Shown here: piece after piece, positions 51,136 through 60,680 of the stretch
Position numbering within the stretch: position 1 is the stretch's first letter
Layout: each line of letters begins with the position of its first letter
Origin: DATLLJ01 sp035537875
GTDB taxonomy: Bacteria > Acidobacteriota > Vicinamibacteria > Vicinamibacterales > CAVVIG01
Direction: 5' to 3'
Length of the DNA stretch: 64,000 nt
Assembly: GCA_035537875.1 (NCBI GenBank)
Contig: DATLLJ010000002.1
Location: 124,001 to 188,000, forward strand
Program-made: the position numbers and the translations under genes
The notes under the pieces: generated by a model
Database searches by the model: none
Told to the model about the DNA's origin: nothing
Seen by the model: the letters and a program-made list of their open reading frames with translations, nothing else

Positions 51136-52713
51136 TCAGGCGCTCAGAAGGGGTGAGCGCCTCTTCCCGAATTGCGTGGCCTGCTCAAAGGCGTGAGCCA
51201 TCTGAAGCAGGCTCCACTCACCGCGGTGCCGCCCGACGATCTGGATGCCAATCGGCAGTCCGCTGGCCGTGAATCCAGCGGGCACCGACATCGCGGGGTT
51301 CGACATGAAGGTGACATACCAGCACGACCGCATCCAGTCGACATAGGTGGCCATGGGCGTTCCGGCGATCTGCGTGGGATAGGGGACGTTCACATCGAAT
51401 GGCGCGACCTGTGTCACGGGCAGGACGAAGTACTCGTACCGTTCGAAGAACTCGCGGCTCTGCTCGTACATTCGCGCCTGCCGGGCAAGCGCCTCGCCGA
51501 TGTCCGCGGCGGTCATCCGCTCGGCCTCTGCAACCTCGTACTTGATTGTGTCCTTCACCCAATCGGGCCGTTCGCGGACGAGCGGCGCATACTGCGCGTG
51601 ATTGGCCGCGAACCGGAGCGCGGGAAAGGCCTGGTCCACGCCTGCGAAGTCGGGCTCGGCCTCCTCGACGATGCACCCGAGGTCCTCGAAGACCCGTCGT
51701 CTGGCGTCGACGGCCTGTCGGATCTCCGGCTCGAACGGGATGCCCCCCAGATCTCGCCACCAGGCGACCCGCACGCCCTTGAACTCACGCTCGAGCACCC
51801 CGCGAAACTGAACGCCGTCATCCACGAGCGAGAGCGGGCTGCTCGGATCGTGTCCGGCAATCGCGCTCAAGAAGAGCGCCACGTCTGCGACCGACCGCGC
51901 CATTGGACCCGAGACCGGCAAAGGTGACCAGTTGCCCGGATTGCCCGGGACCCGTCCTGGTGATGGGCGAAGTCCGACGACGTTGCAGAACGCGGCGGGG
52001 TTGCGCAGAGAGCCGCCCGTGTCGCTACCATCCGCGATGGGGACCATGCCGCAGGCCAGGGCCACGGCCGCCCCACCGCTGCTGCCACCGCACGTCCTGG
52101 TCACGTCGTAGGGATTGCGTGTCGCTCCGAAGACGCTGTTGAACGTCTGCGACCCCGCACCGAATTCAGGCGTATTCGTCTTCCCGCACGTGATGGCGCC
52201 GGCGGCGCGGATGCGCGTCACGATCAGGGCATCGCGGGTCGGGACGTTGTCGCGGTAGAACGGCGAACCGCGTGTGGTGCGAATGCCCGCCGTATCGACG
52301 AGGTCCTTATGGGCCACCGGCAGGCCATGCAGCACGCCAAGCGTGCCACCCCGGGCCGCCTGCTCGTCGGCGCGTGCTGCATCGTCCATGGCGCGCTCCG
52401 CCACGAGTGTCACGATCGCGTTCACCCGTGGGTTCACCCGTTCGATTCGAGCCAGGTGGGCCGTCATGACCTCACGCGCAGATACGTCCTTGCGACGGAT
52501 CCTCGCCGCCAGCTCGATGGCGCTCGAGTCGCACAGCTCGTCAGATCCGCTGACCGGCCCCGGGCTGCCCGACTGCGCCGACACCGTCGCGTCGAGCCCC
52601 TGGAGCGTGCCGGCGACGGCCGCGATTCCAAGCGTCTGACCGAACGCTCGCCGAGTGATGGGGGCCGTCGCGGTCGACCGCGGAGAGCTCGGATCGCCGT
52701 CTTTGTCATCCAT
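51136..52713 (-). CDS. Tat-exported amidase (amidase-signature family)
   Basis: 525 residues. TRRAFGQTLGIAAVAGTLQG is a twin-arginine signal. The Ser-cisSer-Lys triad is complete: Lys in PVAHKDLVDT, Ser in TCGGSSGGAAVAL, and Ser in DGSDTGGSLRNPA. The C-terminal SVPAGFTASGLPIGIQIVG is typical. The family cleaves carboxylic amides; the natural substrate is unknown. ATG 52713 has GGAG 5 nt upstream. Confidence 0.93.
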   Translation of the reverse strand: MDDKDGDPSSPRSTATAPITRRAFGQTLGIAAVAGTLQGLDATVSAQSGSPGPVSGSDELCDSSAIELAARIRRKDVSAREVMTAHLARIERVNPRVNAIVTLVAERAMDDAARADEQAARGGTLGVLHGLPVAHKDLVDTAGIRTTRGSPFYRDNVPTRDALIVTRIRAAGAITCGKTNTPEFGAGSQTFNSVFGATRNPYDVTRTCGGSSGGAAVALACGMVPIADGSDTGGSLRNPAAFCNVVGLRPSPGRVPGNPGNWSPLPVSGPMARSVADVALFLSAIAGHDPSSPLSLVDDGVQFRGVLEREFKGVRVAWWRDLGGIPFEPEIRQAVDARRRVFEDLGCIVEEAEPDFAGVDQAFPALRFAANHAQYAPLVRERPDWVKDTIKYEVAEAERMTAADIGEALARQARMYEQSREFFERYEYFVLPVTQVAPFDVNVPYPTQIAGTPMATYVDWMRSCWYVTFMSNPAMSVPAGFTASGLPIGIQIVGRHRGEWSLLQMAHAFEQATQFGKRRSPLLSA

Positions 52714-52857
52714 GGTTGCTCCAGCACTGACGTCGGACGCCTCGATGCTACAGCACAACGCCGTCACATGCGCCACGTAGGATTTCGCAGACCGGCCGTA
52801 CTCCTCTGGGTGCGGCAGCGCTGTATGCGGCAGCAATCGAAATCGGAGACCAGTTCC

Positions 52858-53301
52858 TCACAGCCACAGAGGCGTGAGGATCACCGTACATGACCTCAAG
52901 AAAACCTCGTCCTCGAGCCCAAACGCGTTGATTCGATCGCTCTCGACATCGATCGTACCGACGATCCGGCCGTCGATCGCCACGGGGAAGATCGCCTCCG
53001 CACGCGTGGAGCCAAATGCCGTGAGATATCGAGGATCGGTCGTTACGTCCTGGACAACCACCGGCTGGCGGGTCACCACTGCGGCGCCGCTGAGGCCCTT
53101 TGTGACCGGAAAGCGAGGGTACGCTGGTGGGTCTTCCCCTGTCCATGCAATCGCCACCACTTCGCCCGGTGTCACGTCATAGAGACCTACCCACCGGTAC
53201 GCACGACCCGCCTTGATCGCCTGAGCCACCGCCCGAGCCTTCTCGATACGAAGCCTTGGCGACTTGACGAGATCCTTCAATCGATTGAGGACATCCTCCA
53301 T
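52858..53301 (-). CDS. GAF-domain protein
   Basis: 147 residues forming one GAF domain: RAYRWVGLYDVTPGEVVAIAWTG, GLSGAAVVTRQPVVVQDVTTDPRYL, AIFPVAIDGRIVGTIDVESDRINAFGLEDEVFL. Free-methionine-sulfoxide reductases share this arrangement but need conserved cysteines that are not seen here, so a ligand-sensing role is more likely. No kinase or output domain is attached. Confidence 0.8.
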   Translation of the reverse strand: MEDVLNRLKDLVKSPRLRIEKARAVAQAIKAGRAYRWVGLYDVTPGEVVAIAWTGEDPPAYPRFPVTKGLSGAAVVTRQPVVVQDVTTDPRYLTAFGSTRAEAIFPVAIDGRIVGTIDVESDRINAFGLEDEVFLRSCTVILTPLWL

Positions 53302-53489
53302 ATGAAACTACTCCTCGGAAGGTCGTCGATTGCGAAGCATGACGAAATGATCAGGCCCCAGCGAGGAGCTCCCTCATGAACACACACGGCATCGTTCGTC
53401 CCGACATCAAGCGGGCCTCTGCGCGTCCGAGGCCCGTCGACGCGTCAATAACGCGCCGACGGCCCAGGTTGCGGTCGCATCGCTCCGTG

Positions 53490-54101
53490 CTACGTCCGCG
53501 CCGCCAGCACGATGCGCGAGAGCTGCGGGTACGTCGCGCGGTAGCCGCGCCAGCGCGCGATCGGTGCGAGTGCGCCAAAAATCGCGCGCTGCACCGCCAG
53601 CGGCGGAGAACGGAATACGATCACATCGCTGAACTCCCGCGCACTCAGGGCGAGCTGCAGCGGATACGGCATGCCCTTGCCGTCTGTGTGCCCTAGCCGT
53701 GCGAGACCAAAGAAGGTCTCGATCATGTGCACGAACCGTTCGCCGGGTGTCACCTCCACCCGCACACGCGCGTCGCGGTCGGCAGCATTCCACCAGTCGT
53801 GCCATACACCGGGGCGGATGACGGCCGTCTCGCCCTGATGAAGAATGCTGGTCTGCCCATCGCGCTTCACGACCAGCTCACCCTCGAGCACGGTAAATTG
53901 CTCGACAAGAGCGGGATGGCGATGTTCCCCCATGACACGCGCTCCAACGAGCGCGGTCAATTCGGCGGCCGCGCGGCCCGCAGGGTTATCCCAGGGACGC
54001 TCCAGGATTGTGGCGCGCTCCCTGGTGACGGGGTTCTCCCAGACCTCCCCGATTCTTATTGGTGTTCGATCCGGCGGGCCGTTCGGTTCGGGGTGCGACA
54101 T
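53490..54101 (-). CDS. cupin-domain protein
   Basis: 203 residues. GARVMGEHRHPALVEQFTVLEGELVVKRDGQTSILHQGETAVIRPGVWHDWWNA is a cupin-2 barrel with metal ligands H-x-H, E and a late His. A C-terminal helical extension follows (PYPLQLALSAREFSDVIVFRSPPLAVQRAIFGALAPIARWRGYRATYP), as in sugar-nucleotide or quercetinase-like proteins. The role is open. GAGGA lies 8 nt before ATG 54101; it starts 19 bp after the DUF1697 gene. Confidence 0.85.
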   Translation of the reverse strand: MSHPEPNGPPDRTPIRIGEVWENPVTRERATILERPWDNPAGRAAAELTALVGARVMGEHRHPALVEQFTVLEGELVVKRDGQTSILHQGETAVIRPGVWHDWWNAADRDARVRVEVTPGERFVHMIETFFGLARLGHTDGKGMPYPLQLALSAREFSDVIVFRSPPLAVQRAIFGALAPIARWRGYRATYPQLSRIVLAART

Positions 54102-54120
54102 GCGAATGGTCCTCACATGT

Positions 54121-54645
54121 TCATTCGTTACCCAGCACTCTGGCGATCGTGGTGATCGTGTTCCAGTTGCGCGTCGTGACCGGAACCCCGAAGAGCCGGT
54201 CGAACGCGCCAAGGTAGCCGATGGCCTTCATGTGACGCCGGTACACGCCGAAAACGAACCTGTTGTCCCTCATGAGGATCTTCAGCAGCCACTTCCCGCT
54301 GGAGGGAAAGCTCATCGGGGTGGACGGCGCCGAGCGAGGGCGTTTGGACAGGACGCTCACGAAGCGGACGATGTCGGGTCGCACCGGTTGGTCCGCGAAA
54401 TGATTCCGAGACATCAGTCTGACAATCTCACGGCCCTGGCAGATCACGATCTCGGTATCAAAGGGAAGCCTGCGCGTCAATTCGGCGCGGAGCTGCGGCG
54501 GGGTGACTGGCCGACGGATCACGAACGTCCCCGCCGCGCCGATGTTGACGGCATCGAGGTGTTTCAATTGTTCGGCGAGGGTGGACGGTCTGAAGGTCCT
54601 GTGACCACCGACGTTAACCCCTCTCAGAAGAACCACGAGTGCCAC
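54121..54645 (-). CDS. DUF1697-family protein
   Basis: 174 residues. ALVVLLRGVNVGGHRTFRPSTLAEQLKHLDAVNIGAAGTFVIRR is the DUF1697 signature (LLRGVNVGG, G-x-A-G-T-F). The rest is more variable than usual. Function unknown for the whole family. GTG at 54645 has a full AGGAGG 6 nt upstream, which decides the start. Confidence 0.87.
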   Translation of the reverse strand: MALVVLLRGVNVGGHRTFRPSTLAEQLKHLDAVNIGAAGTFVIRRPVTPPQLRAELTRRLPFDTEIVICQGREIVRLMSRNHFADQPVRPDIVRFVSVLSKRPRSAPSTPMSFPSSGKWLLKILMRDNRFVFGVYRRHMKAIGYLGAFDRLFGVPVTTRNWNTITTIARVLGNE

Positions 54646-54705
54646 GCACTTCCTCCTGCTCGCGTCACTCGACAACCGTTACACCACCAAGAAGTCCGAC
54701 AGCCC

Positions 54706-55326
54706 TTATTCTTCGACCGATTGCCGCTCGTCGGGTACAGCAGCTGGTGAGACAGCCGCCTCCCACATGCGCGTCATACCGACGAACGCCATTGCGTCGA
54801 ATTCTAGCCGGTAAATATCGGGAAGCGAGAGCCGCCGCCAGAATTCGTACCCTGACACCGAATCCAGCCCGTTGACGATCAGGGCGAGGAGATTTCCATG
54901 CGTGGCTAGGACGACCTGTTGCCCCTGATGCCGCTCCAAGACGGTCCGCATCACATCGAGCCCGCGCGCCTGAGCGCGGATATTTGATTCTCCACCCTCC
55001 ACCGACTCGGCGGGCGAACGCCAGGCGTTCTCCACCAGCCGATGAAACTCACCTGCCGGCACGACCGGCAGCTCTCGCTCCCGTAAGTTAGGCACGAGTT
55101 CCAGGCGAACGTTGAGACGTTCAGCAAGCCGTACCACGGTGTCGACCGATCTGCGATACGGGCTCGAGTAGATTGCGGTGATGGGGAACGACGCCAACCG
55201 GGCGGCGAGAACCTTCGCTGCTTCGACGCCAGCGTCTGAGAGCGGGCGGCCGTTGTCGTTATGGTCGCCCGTCCAGTCAGAATGTGCGTGGCGAACGATA
55301 TAAATCGTCGTGGTTGCCATTCCCAC
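54706..55326 (-). CDS. histidine phosphatase (phosphoglycerate mutase-like)
   Basis: 206 residues. IYIVRHAHSDWTGDHNDNGRPLSDAG is the RHG-type motif with the phospho-accepting His (about residue 13). ITAIYSSPYRRSVDTV holds the second phosphate-binding Arg, and VVLATHGNLLALIVNG the second catalytic His. These enzymes act on phosphosugars or other phosphoesters. The start could be ATG 55326 or 55320. Confidence 0.9.
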   Translation of the reverse strand: MGMATTTIYIVRHAHSDWTGDHNDNGRPLSDAGVEAAKVLAARLASFPITAIYSSPYRRSVDTVVRLAERLNVRLELVPNLRERELPVVPAGEFHRLVENAWRSPAESVEGGESNIRAQARGLDVMRTVLERHQGQQVVLATHGNLLALIVNGLDSVSGYEFWRRLSLPDIYRLEFDAMAFVGMTRMWEAAVSPAAVPDERQSVEE

Positions 55327-55383
55327 ACGATGGGACTGCCTAGCGCGTCAATTGAGCCACGGTCCTAGCGAGACTCTCTTCAA

Positions 55384-58300
55384 TCAGAGCTTCTGAATCC
55401 GCCGGGCGACCTCCCACGCGCTGAAACGTCGTCTCAGATCCCCATCCGGGAGCGCGGCGATGATCTGACGATATGTGTCGCCCGCTTCGACGGCCAGGCT
55501 GTCGTTGCCCTCAATCTGGAGGATCAGATCGAGAGCTTGCAGCAATAGAGCCGGATCCTCCGTGCTCCGTGCCACAGCAACGGCCTGGTTCGCGTCGACG
55601 ACGGCTTCCTGCATGCGCCCGAGACGGCGCAGGGCATGTGCCCGAGTCATCAGCCCGAGGGCTTCGTATTTTCGGCGTCCGCGCATGCGGCTCTGCCCGA
55701 TCCCTTCGGTGGCCTCAACGCGTGCGCTCTCCCACTCTCCTCGTGCGAACGCGATCTCGGCGCGCACCTGGCAGATCCGAAGGTCCCAGAGCCAGCCGTG
55801 CCAACCGGGCGTCCGTTTCGTCGCGGCCACCGTCTCCTCGAGGAGCTTCTCGACGCTGCCCGGCTCACCGCGCCGCGCGGCGATCAGCAGCAGGTCGATG
55901 CCGGGGCTGACGATGCTCGGTGGAAAGTTCACCCTCTGGGCAAGCTCTCGCGCCTCCCGCTGAAGAGCCTCCGCGCCTTCCAGATCGCCAAGGCCCAGAC
56001 GGAAGCCCGCGGACATCGAGGTCGCGCGCGCGAGCAGCGGGAGCGCACCATATTTCCGACCGAACTCCTGCGCTCGTGCGAACACTTTGATGGCCTCGGC
56101 GTAGCGTCCCACCGCTCCCAGGTTGATCGCGTAGTGCGACAGCGCGTTCATCGTGAATGTCGCGTCCTGCGAGGTTTCGACCATCTGCGCCGCCTGGGCG
56201 GCGACCGCGACGGCCTCGGTTCCTCGACCCGCCCAGTACAGGGCGGCCGAGCCAATGCTGTGCGACACCTGCGCCAGGGAGCCGAAGCGCGCAATCGTCA
56301 CACGATCCGTCTCGATGGCGTCGAGGACGCCGCCGCCAGCCTGTCGACAGCGCGCCAACCAACCCATCGAGTTCGCAGCCAAATCTTCGCGGCCGAGACG
56401 TTCCGCAAGGCCAAGGACCTCGGTTGACGCTCGCTCGAGCGATGGAATGTCGAAAAGCCAGAAGCAAGCCTGACTGAGTTCGGAGAGGATCTCGCAACGC
56501 TCCTCGAGTGCGTCGGCCTCCAGGTGCGCGAGCGCCTCGTCCAACGCCGCTCGTTGCTGCGCCCACTGCCCGAGGTTGCCGAACGCCCGCCCGCGACGCC
56601 GCTGAAGGGAGACTCGCTGCCGCTCGGTCGTCGGTCCGGCCGGCTGCGCGTCGATGGCCAGCAGTGCCAGATCGTAGAACCGCGCGGCCTCCTCATGCGC
56701 GAGCGCGTCGGCCATTCGATCGCCGGCCCGAGTCGCGTAGTCCGCGGCTTTGTCGTCCACACCGGAGCGACCGGCCTGAAAGAAATGGTGGGCCAGATCC
56801 GCGAGTGGAGGGACCGCCTGTCCGGCAGTCAGGCGCTCGAGGACCTCGCCGGCGCGCCGATGAAGCCGCAGCCGACGCGACGCCGCCAGGCCACCGTACA
56901 ACGTGTCTCGGATGAGCGCGTGATGGAAGCTGTAGCGGCCGGGTCTGCCAGGCGCCTCGTCGACGAGCTGCGCGCGCCGCGCCTCGTCCACGGCATCGAG
57001 GAGCTCGTCTTCGGAAAGGTCGCCAAGCGCTTCGAGTGCGTCGAGGTCGAATTCTCGACCGAGCACGGACGCCAGAGTAATCGTTCGCTGGCAGCGGTCA
57101 CTCAGGCGTGAGACGCGTCTGCTGATGACTTCACGAACCCCTTCCGGCAGCCCAAGCGACGGCCTTGACAGCGGGCCTGGACTGACATCCTGAAACCCGG
57201 TCAGCGCGCCGGTCTCGTCAAGATGACGCAGTATCTCGCCGACGAAAAATGGGTTTCCGCCCGTGCTGTCCGTCATCCGGCCGGCAAGCATCGATGAGAC
57301 ATCCAGGCTGGCGAGCGTTTCGACCAGCGTGCCCACATGCGAACGCTCGAGGCCAGTCAGCGAGAGACGGGTCACGTCCCGTTCACGACGGAGGTCCGCG
57401 AGAAGCTCGGTGAGCGGGTGCGCCGCCCCGAGCTCGCTATCGCGATAGGTGCTGACGATACACAGAGCCGCCGGGTCCGACCCGCGTACGATGTGGCGAA
57501 GCAGGGAGAGCGTTGGCTTGTCGGCCCAGTGAAGATCGTCGATGAGCAGCAGTACCGGAAACACCCTCGATGCCGCCGCGAGGAGCCCGTTCACCGTCTC
57601 GAAGAGGCGATATCGCTGACCCTGAGCGTTCATCGGGGTGGGAGGTGGAAGATCCGGGACCCGCACCAGAAAGTCCGCAACGAAGGGGCCGAGCTCCCCG
57701 CCCCCGCCGGCCCCCGCCAACGCCGCATGGAGATCGTCCTCGGGGCACGCCCGAGCGTACCAGCCCAGCGCTTCGACGAATGGCTGATACGGAACGAGTG
57801 CCTCTTCCTCGCAGCGTCCCATGAGCACGGTGGCGTGCTCATCCGCACAACTGCGCGCAAACTCGAGGGAGAGCCGCGTCTTGCCGATACCAGGCTCGCC
57901 GGCTACGAGCAACAGCTGGCGGCGCCCCTGTTTCGCACGCGCCCATCCCTCACCAAGCAGACTTCGCTCCCGCTCGCGCCCGACGAATACGAACTCGCCG
58001 GTCGCCCGCTCGAGAAGGGGCGGTCTGGCAAGCGGAGTACCCGCGGGCGTCGCGCCAAGCATTGTCGCCTTCGATCGCGAACGCGAGGCAGCGGACATTG
58101 CCGCAATTTCCTGCAACGCCAGCCGAACGTCTTCGGCCCGTTGATACCGCCGCTCAGCATCCTTGGCGAGGCACGTGTCGATCACCGTGCGCAGCGGTGC
58201 GGACACGCGCCTGTTGAGCAACGGCCCGTACGGATCGCGAAGGATGGACGCGAACAGCTCTGCCAGGACGGGGCTGGCAAATGGGCGCGCACCGGTCAGC

Positions 58301-58953
58301 ATCTCGAACAGAAGGATCCCGAGCGCCCAGATGTCCGACCGTTCGTCCGCCAGCTCGCCACGCACCTGCTCGGGGGCCATGGCGTACGGCGTACCAACTG
58401 CGGCTCCAGACGTCGTCATCGTGGCCCTGGTGGCGGCGTCGGCTTCGAGCGGATCGAGGCGCCGAGCGAGGCCGAAGTCCACGAGCTTCAGCCTCCCCGC
58501 GGACGACAGGATGGCATTGCCGGCCTTGAGATCGCGATGGACGATCTTGCGGCCATGGGCGTGCGCCAGAGCATCGGCGATGTCGATGCCGTACTGCACG
58601 GCGTCGTCGACGGCCAAGGGTCCCAGGGCCAGGTGCGCGGACAGGGGGAGTCCGTCCACGTATTCCATCGCGATGAAAGTCCTGCCCGCCTCCTCGCCGA
58701 CTTCGTAGACGGTGCAGATGTTCGGATGATTGAGCGCCGAGGCGCTTCGCGCCTCCCGCAACAGGCGCTCTTTCGCATGCATGTCACTGACATCGGCATG
58801 GAGCACTTTGATTGCGAGCAGACGCTCGAGCGTGGTGTCGTGTGCGCGGAAGACGGCCCCCATGCCGCCGGCTCCGAGCAACTCGTCGATCTGGTACCGC
58901 CCCAGGCGGCTGCCAGGAGTCAGCGACACGCTCGGATTCGGGAGCTCAAGCAT
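55384..58953 (-). CDS. PknB-type Ser/Thr protein kinase fused to AAA ATPase and TPR region
   Basis: About 1189 residues. Residues about 10-290 are a Hanks-type kinase: GRYQIDELLGAGGMGAVFRA (glycine loop), AIKVL (Lys), IVHRDLKAGNAIL (catalytic HRD), VDFGLA and GTPYAMAPEQ. A linker leads to an AAA_16-type ATPase: LLVAGEPGIGKTRLSLEFA (Walker A) and LLLIDDLHWAD (Walker B). The C-terminal half is a helical TPR-like array. The layout matches STAND-type regulators that couple a kinase to a nucleotide switch and protein-binding scaffold. No output DNA-binding domain is visible. The upstream ankyrin gene starts 55 bp away. Confidence 0.93.
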   Translation of the reverse strand: MLELPNPSVSLTPGSRLGRYQIDELLGAGGMGAVFRAHDTTLERLLAIKVLHADVSDMHAKERLLREARSASALNHPNICTVYEVGEEAGRTFIAMEYVDGLPLSAHLALGPLAVDDAVQYGIDIADALAHAHGRKIVHRDLKAGNAILSSAGRLKLVDFGLARRLDPLEADAATRATMTTSGAAVGTPYAMAPEQVRGELADERSDIWALGILLFEMLTGARPFASPVLAELFASILRDPYGPLLNRRVSAPLRTVIDTCLAKDAERRYQRAEDVRLALQEIAAMSAASRSRSKATMLGATPAGTPLARPPLLERATGEFVFVGRERERSLLGEGWARAKQGRRQLLLVAGEPGIGKTRLSLEFARSCADEHATVLMGRCEEEALVPYQPFVEALGWYARACPEDDLHAALAGAGGGGELGPFVADFLVRVPDLPPPTPMNAQGQRYRLFETVNGLLAAASRVFPVLLLIDDLHWADKPTLSLLRHIVRGSDPAALCIVSTYRDSELGAAHPLTELLADLRRERDVTRLSLTGLERSHVGTLVETLASLDVSSMLAGRMTDSTGGNPFFVGEILRHLDETGALTGFQDVSPGPLSRPSLGLPEGVREVISRRVSRLSDRCQRTITLASVLGREFDLDALEALGDLSEDELLDAVDEARRAQLVDEAPGRPGRYSFHHALIRDTLYGGLAASRRLRLHRRAGEVLERLTAGQAVPPLADLAHHFFQAGRSGVDDKAADYATRAGDRMADALAHEEAARFYDLALLAIDAQPAGPTTERQRVSLQRRRGRAFGNLGQWAQQRAALDEALAHLEADALEERCEILSELSQACFWLFDIPSLERASTEVLGLAERLGREDLAANSMGWLARCRQAGGGVLDAIETDRVTIARFGSLAQVSHSIGSAALYWAGRGTEAVAVAAQAAQMVETSQDATFTMNALSHYAINLGAVGRYAEAIKVFARAQEFGRKYGALPLLARATSMSAGFRLGLGDLEGAEALQREARELAQRVNFPPSIVSPGIDLLLIAARRGEPGSVEKLLEETVAATKRTPGWHGWLWDLRICQVRAEIAFARGEWESARVEATEGIGQSRMRGRRKYEALGLMTRAHALRRLGRMQEAVVDANQAVAVARSTEDPALLLQALDLILQIEGNDSLAVEAGDTYRQIIAALPDGDLRRRFSAWEVARRIQKL

Positions 58954-59007
58954 AGTCCGTTCACTCAACGGGCGGCCGCGCACTGCGCCGGTGCTGATAG
59001 TAGCGCT

Positions 59008-60114
59008 TTATCGAGTACCTGCACCGCCGCCGCGCGCTCGCAGGTACTCGGCGACCTGCGTACGCCCGGCGTACTCGGCCCACTCAAGGGGCGTCCCCTC
59101 GTAATGAATGTCCTTGATATCGAGCCTGGCTCCCCGCTCGACGAGCAACCGGACCACCTCGAGCTGGCCGGCCAACGCCGCCTGGTGCAAGGGCGTTGAA
59201 TGCGAGTGCGCTCCTTCCGGGTTGTACCGGTTCGGATCTTCACTGGCGTCGAGAAGCAGGAGGACGATTTCGGCGTGCCCGTACTGCGCCGCCCACGCGA
59301 GAGCTCGATGGCGGAGTTCCGCATCCGCGCCCGGGAGGGCGCGACCTGCCTCGTCGATGCGACCGGTCGCAGCCGCCGCAGCGAGGTTGACTTTTGCCCC
59401 ACGACGAATCAACGCATCCACGGCTTCGAACTCACCATGTCCAAGCGCCGACCCTATGGCCCCATCAGGGTCGGCTCCGTAGTCGCACAACAGGTCGATG
59501 AGTGGAATCTGCACGCCGCACTCACGTGGAACCCGGCCTGAGCACACGAGCCCAAGCGTCGAGTTGATGCCACGCGGGTCCGACCGGGCGCCCGCGTCGA
59601 GAATCGTCCGAGCCACTTCGACGATGTTTGGCGGCAAGCTGTCGTGGCGTACAGGGTTCTCCGCAACGAATTCAAGCAGCGTGGGATCTCTGAAATAGTT
59701 CCCGCCCTCAAACTCGACGCGTTGACGGACCAAAGTGGAGTGCTTCATCAGGTGGTCGCGCAACCCGTCAACATCGCCGTCATCGCTCAGTTCAACGGCT
59801 CGACGAAAGTCCACATCTCCGATCCTCTCGTGATGAGGAAGTTCACGCTCTGACTGGTCGGCCTTCATAACATGACTGCGGAGCCGTGCCCAGCTTAGAA
59901 AGCCGTACTCGCGAGCGATCGCCAGATGGGCATCGCTCAACGTGAAGGTCGCCGCGCGGATCACGTCGTCGGTCGTCCCTCTGAAGCGTGGATGGAATTC
60001 CCTGATCCGTTGACACGCTTGGAGCTCTCCCGATCGGCGATCGTTCATCAGGTCCTTGGCTTGGTGCTTGAGGTGTTCGAGGCTGGCGCGCGAAGGCAGG
60101 CGTTTGGTCGGCAT
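59008..60114 (-). CDS. ankyrin-repeat protein
   Basis: 368 residues. An N-terminal helical segment (LEHLKHQAKDLMNDRRSGELQACQRI, AHLAIAREYGFLSWARLRSHV) is the type seen before ankyrin arrays in soil bacteria. Repeats then include ALGHGEFEAVDALIRRGAKVNLAAAAATG, ALAWAAQYGHAEIVLLLLDASEDPNRY, PLHQAALAGQLEVVRLLVERGARLDIKD and PLEWAEYAGRTQVAEYLRARG. It should be a protein-binding scaffold. It lies directly upstream of the kinase-ATPase giant on the same strand, which suggests a functional link. Confidence 0.88.
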   Translation of the reverse strand: MPTKRLPSRASLEHLKHQAKDLMNDRRSGELQACQRIREFHPRFRGTTDDVIRAATFTLSDAHLAIAREYGFLSWARLRSHVMKADQSERELPHHERIGDVDFRRAVELSDDGDVDGLRDHLMKHSTLVRQRVEFEGGNYFRDPTLLEFVAENPVRHDSLPPNIVEVARTILDAGARSDPRGINSTLGLVCSGRVPRECGVQIPLIDLLCDYGADPDGAIGSALGHGEFEAVDALIRRGAKVNLAAAAATGRIDEAGRALPGADAELRHRALAWAAQYGHAEIVLLLLDASEDPNRYNPEGAHSHSTPLHQAALAGQLEVVRLLVERGARLDIKDIHYEGTPLEWAEYAGRTQVAEYLRARGGGAGTR

Positions 60115-60255
60115 GTGAACTCACCTTTCACTGGCGCCTGACATCCGCAGTCTGCAGGCAGAAAGGTTCGTTCGTCGTGGAGATCAGTTCGGGGGGCGGA
60201 CTCCTGTCCAGCCAGCGTCTACCGCTCGGGCGCCGAGCCGCCGCTGAAGGTGGCT

Positions 60256-60642
60256 CTACTGCCCGAGCGACGACCCCGCGAACAACCGTTTGCCGTCGGC
60301 TGTCTTCACGACCCGCGAGTTGCAGGTGTTGCTGCCGTTCTTGGCTCGAAATCCCTCGATGACCACCTGATCTCCCGGCTTGAGCGTGTCCCTGCTCCAC
60401 CCTTGTCGTGAAAGGGTGTTCGGGCTTCCGCCCTCGCACTGCCATCGTTCGACCTCGCCGCCAGCGGTCTTCACGTCCACATAGACCCAGATGTGGGGAT
60501 TCGTCCACTCCACCTTCTGCACGGCCCCCTGGACCGTAACCGGCTTCTCAGCATCGAATTCCGCTGCGAACGAATGATGGGCGAGCGCCGCCATCGGCGC
60601 TGCCAGCACGCCTGCAATCGACAGAGCCAGCATGTGTTTCAT
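60256..60642 (-). CDS. DUF6152-type small secreted protein
   Basis: 128 residues with a signal peptide ending MAALAHHSF. The mature part begins HHSFAAEFDAEKPVTVQGAVQKVEWTNPHIWVYVDV, the DUF6152 signature (HHS-x-A-x-F-D, V-x-W-x-N-P-H-x-W). The paired histidines right after cleavage suggest a metal or ligand site. GGAGA lies 8 nt before ATG 60642. It is the last of three small exported genes in a row. Confidence 0.82.
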   Translation of the reverse strand: MKHMLALSIAGVLAAPMAALAHHSFAAEFDAEKPVTVQGAVQKVEWTNPHIWVYVDVKTAGGEVERWQCEGGSPNTLSRQGWSRDTLKPGDQVVIEGFRAKNGSNTCNSRVVKTADGKRLFAGSSLGQ

Positions 60643-60680
60643 CGGAGTTCTCCAATCCAGCGTGACACCAGAGGCATCTC

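Noticed and set aside
52858..53301. Free-methionine-R-sulfoxide reductase
   Set aside because: The GAF fold fits, but the catalytic cysteines of that enzyme are missing, so only a GAF call is made.
57337..59199. 620-codon plus-strand open frame
   Set aside because: Antisense to the kinase-ATPase gene, whose motifs (HRDLK, Walker A/B) are unambiguous on the minus strand.
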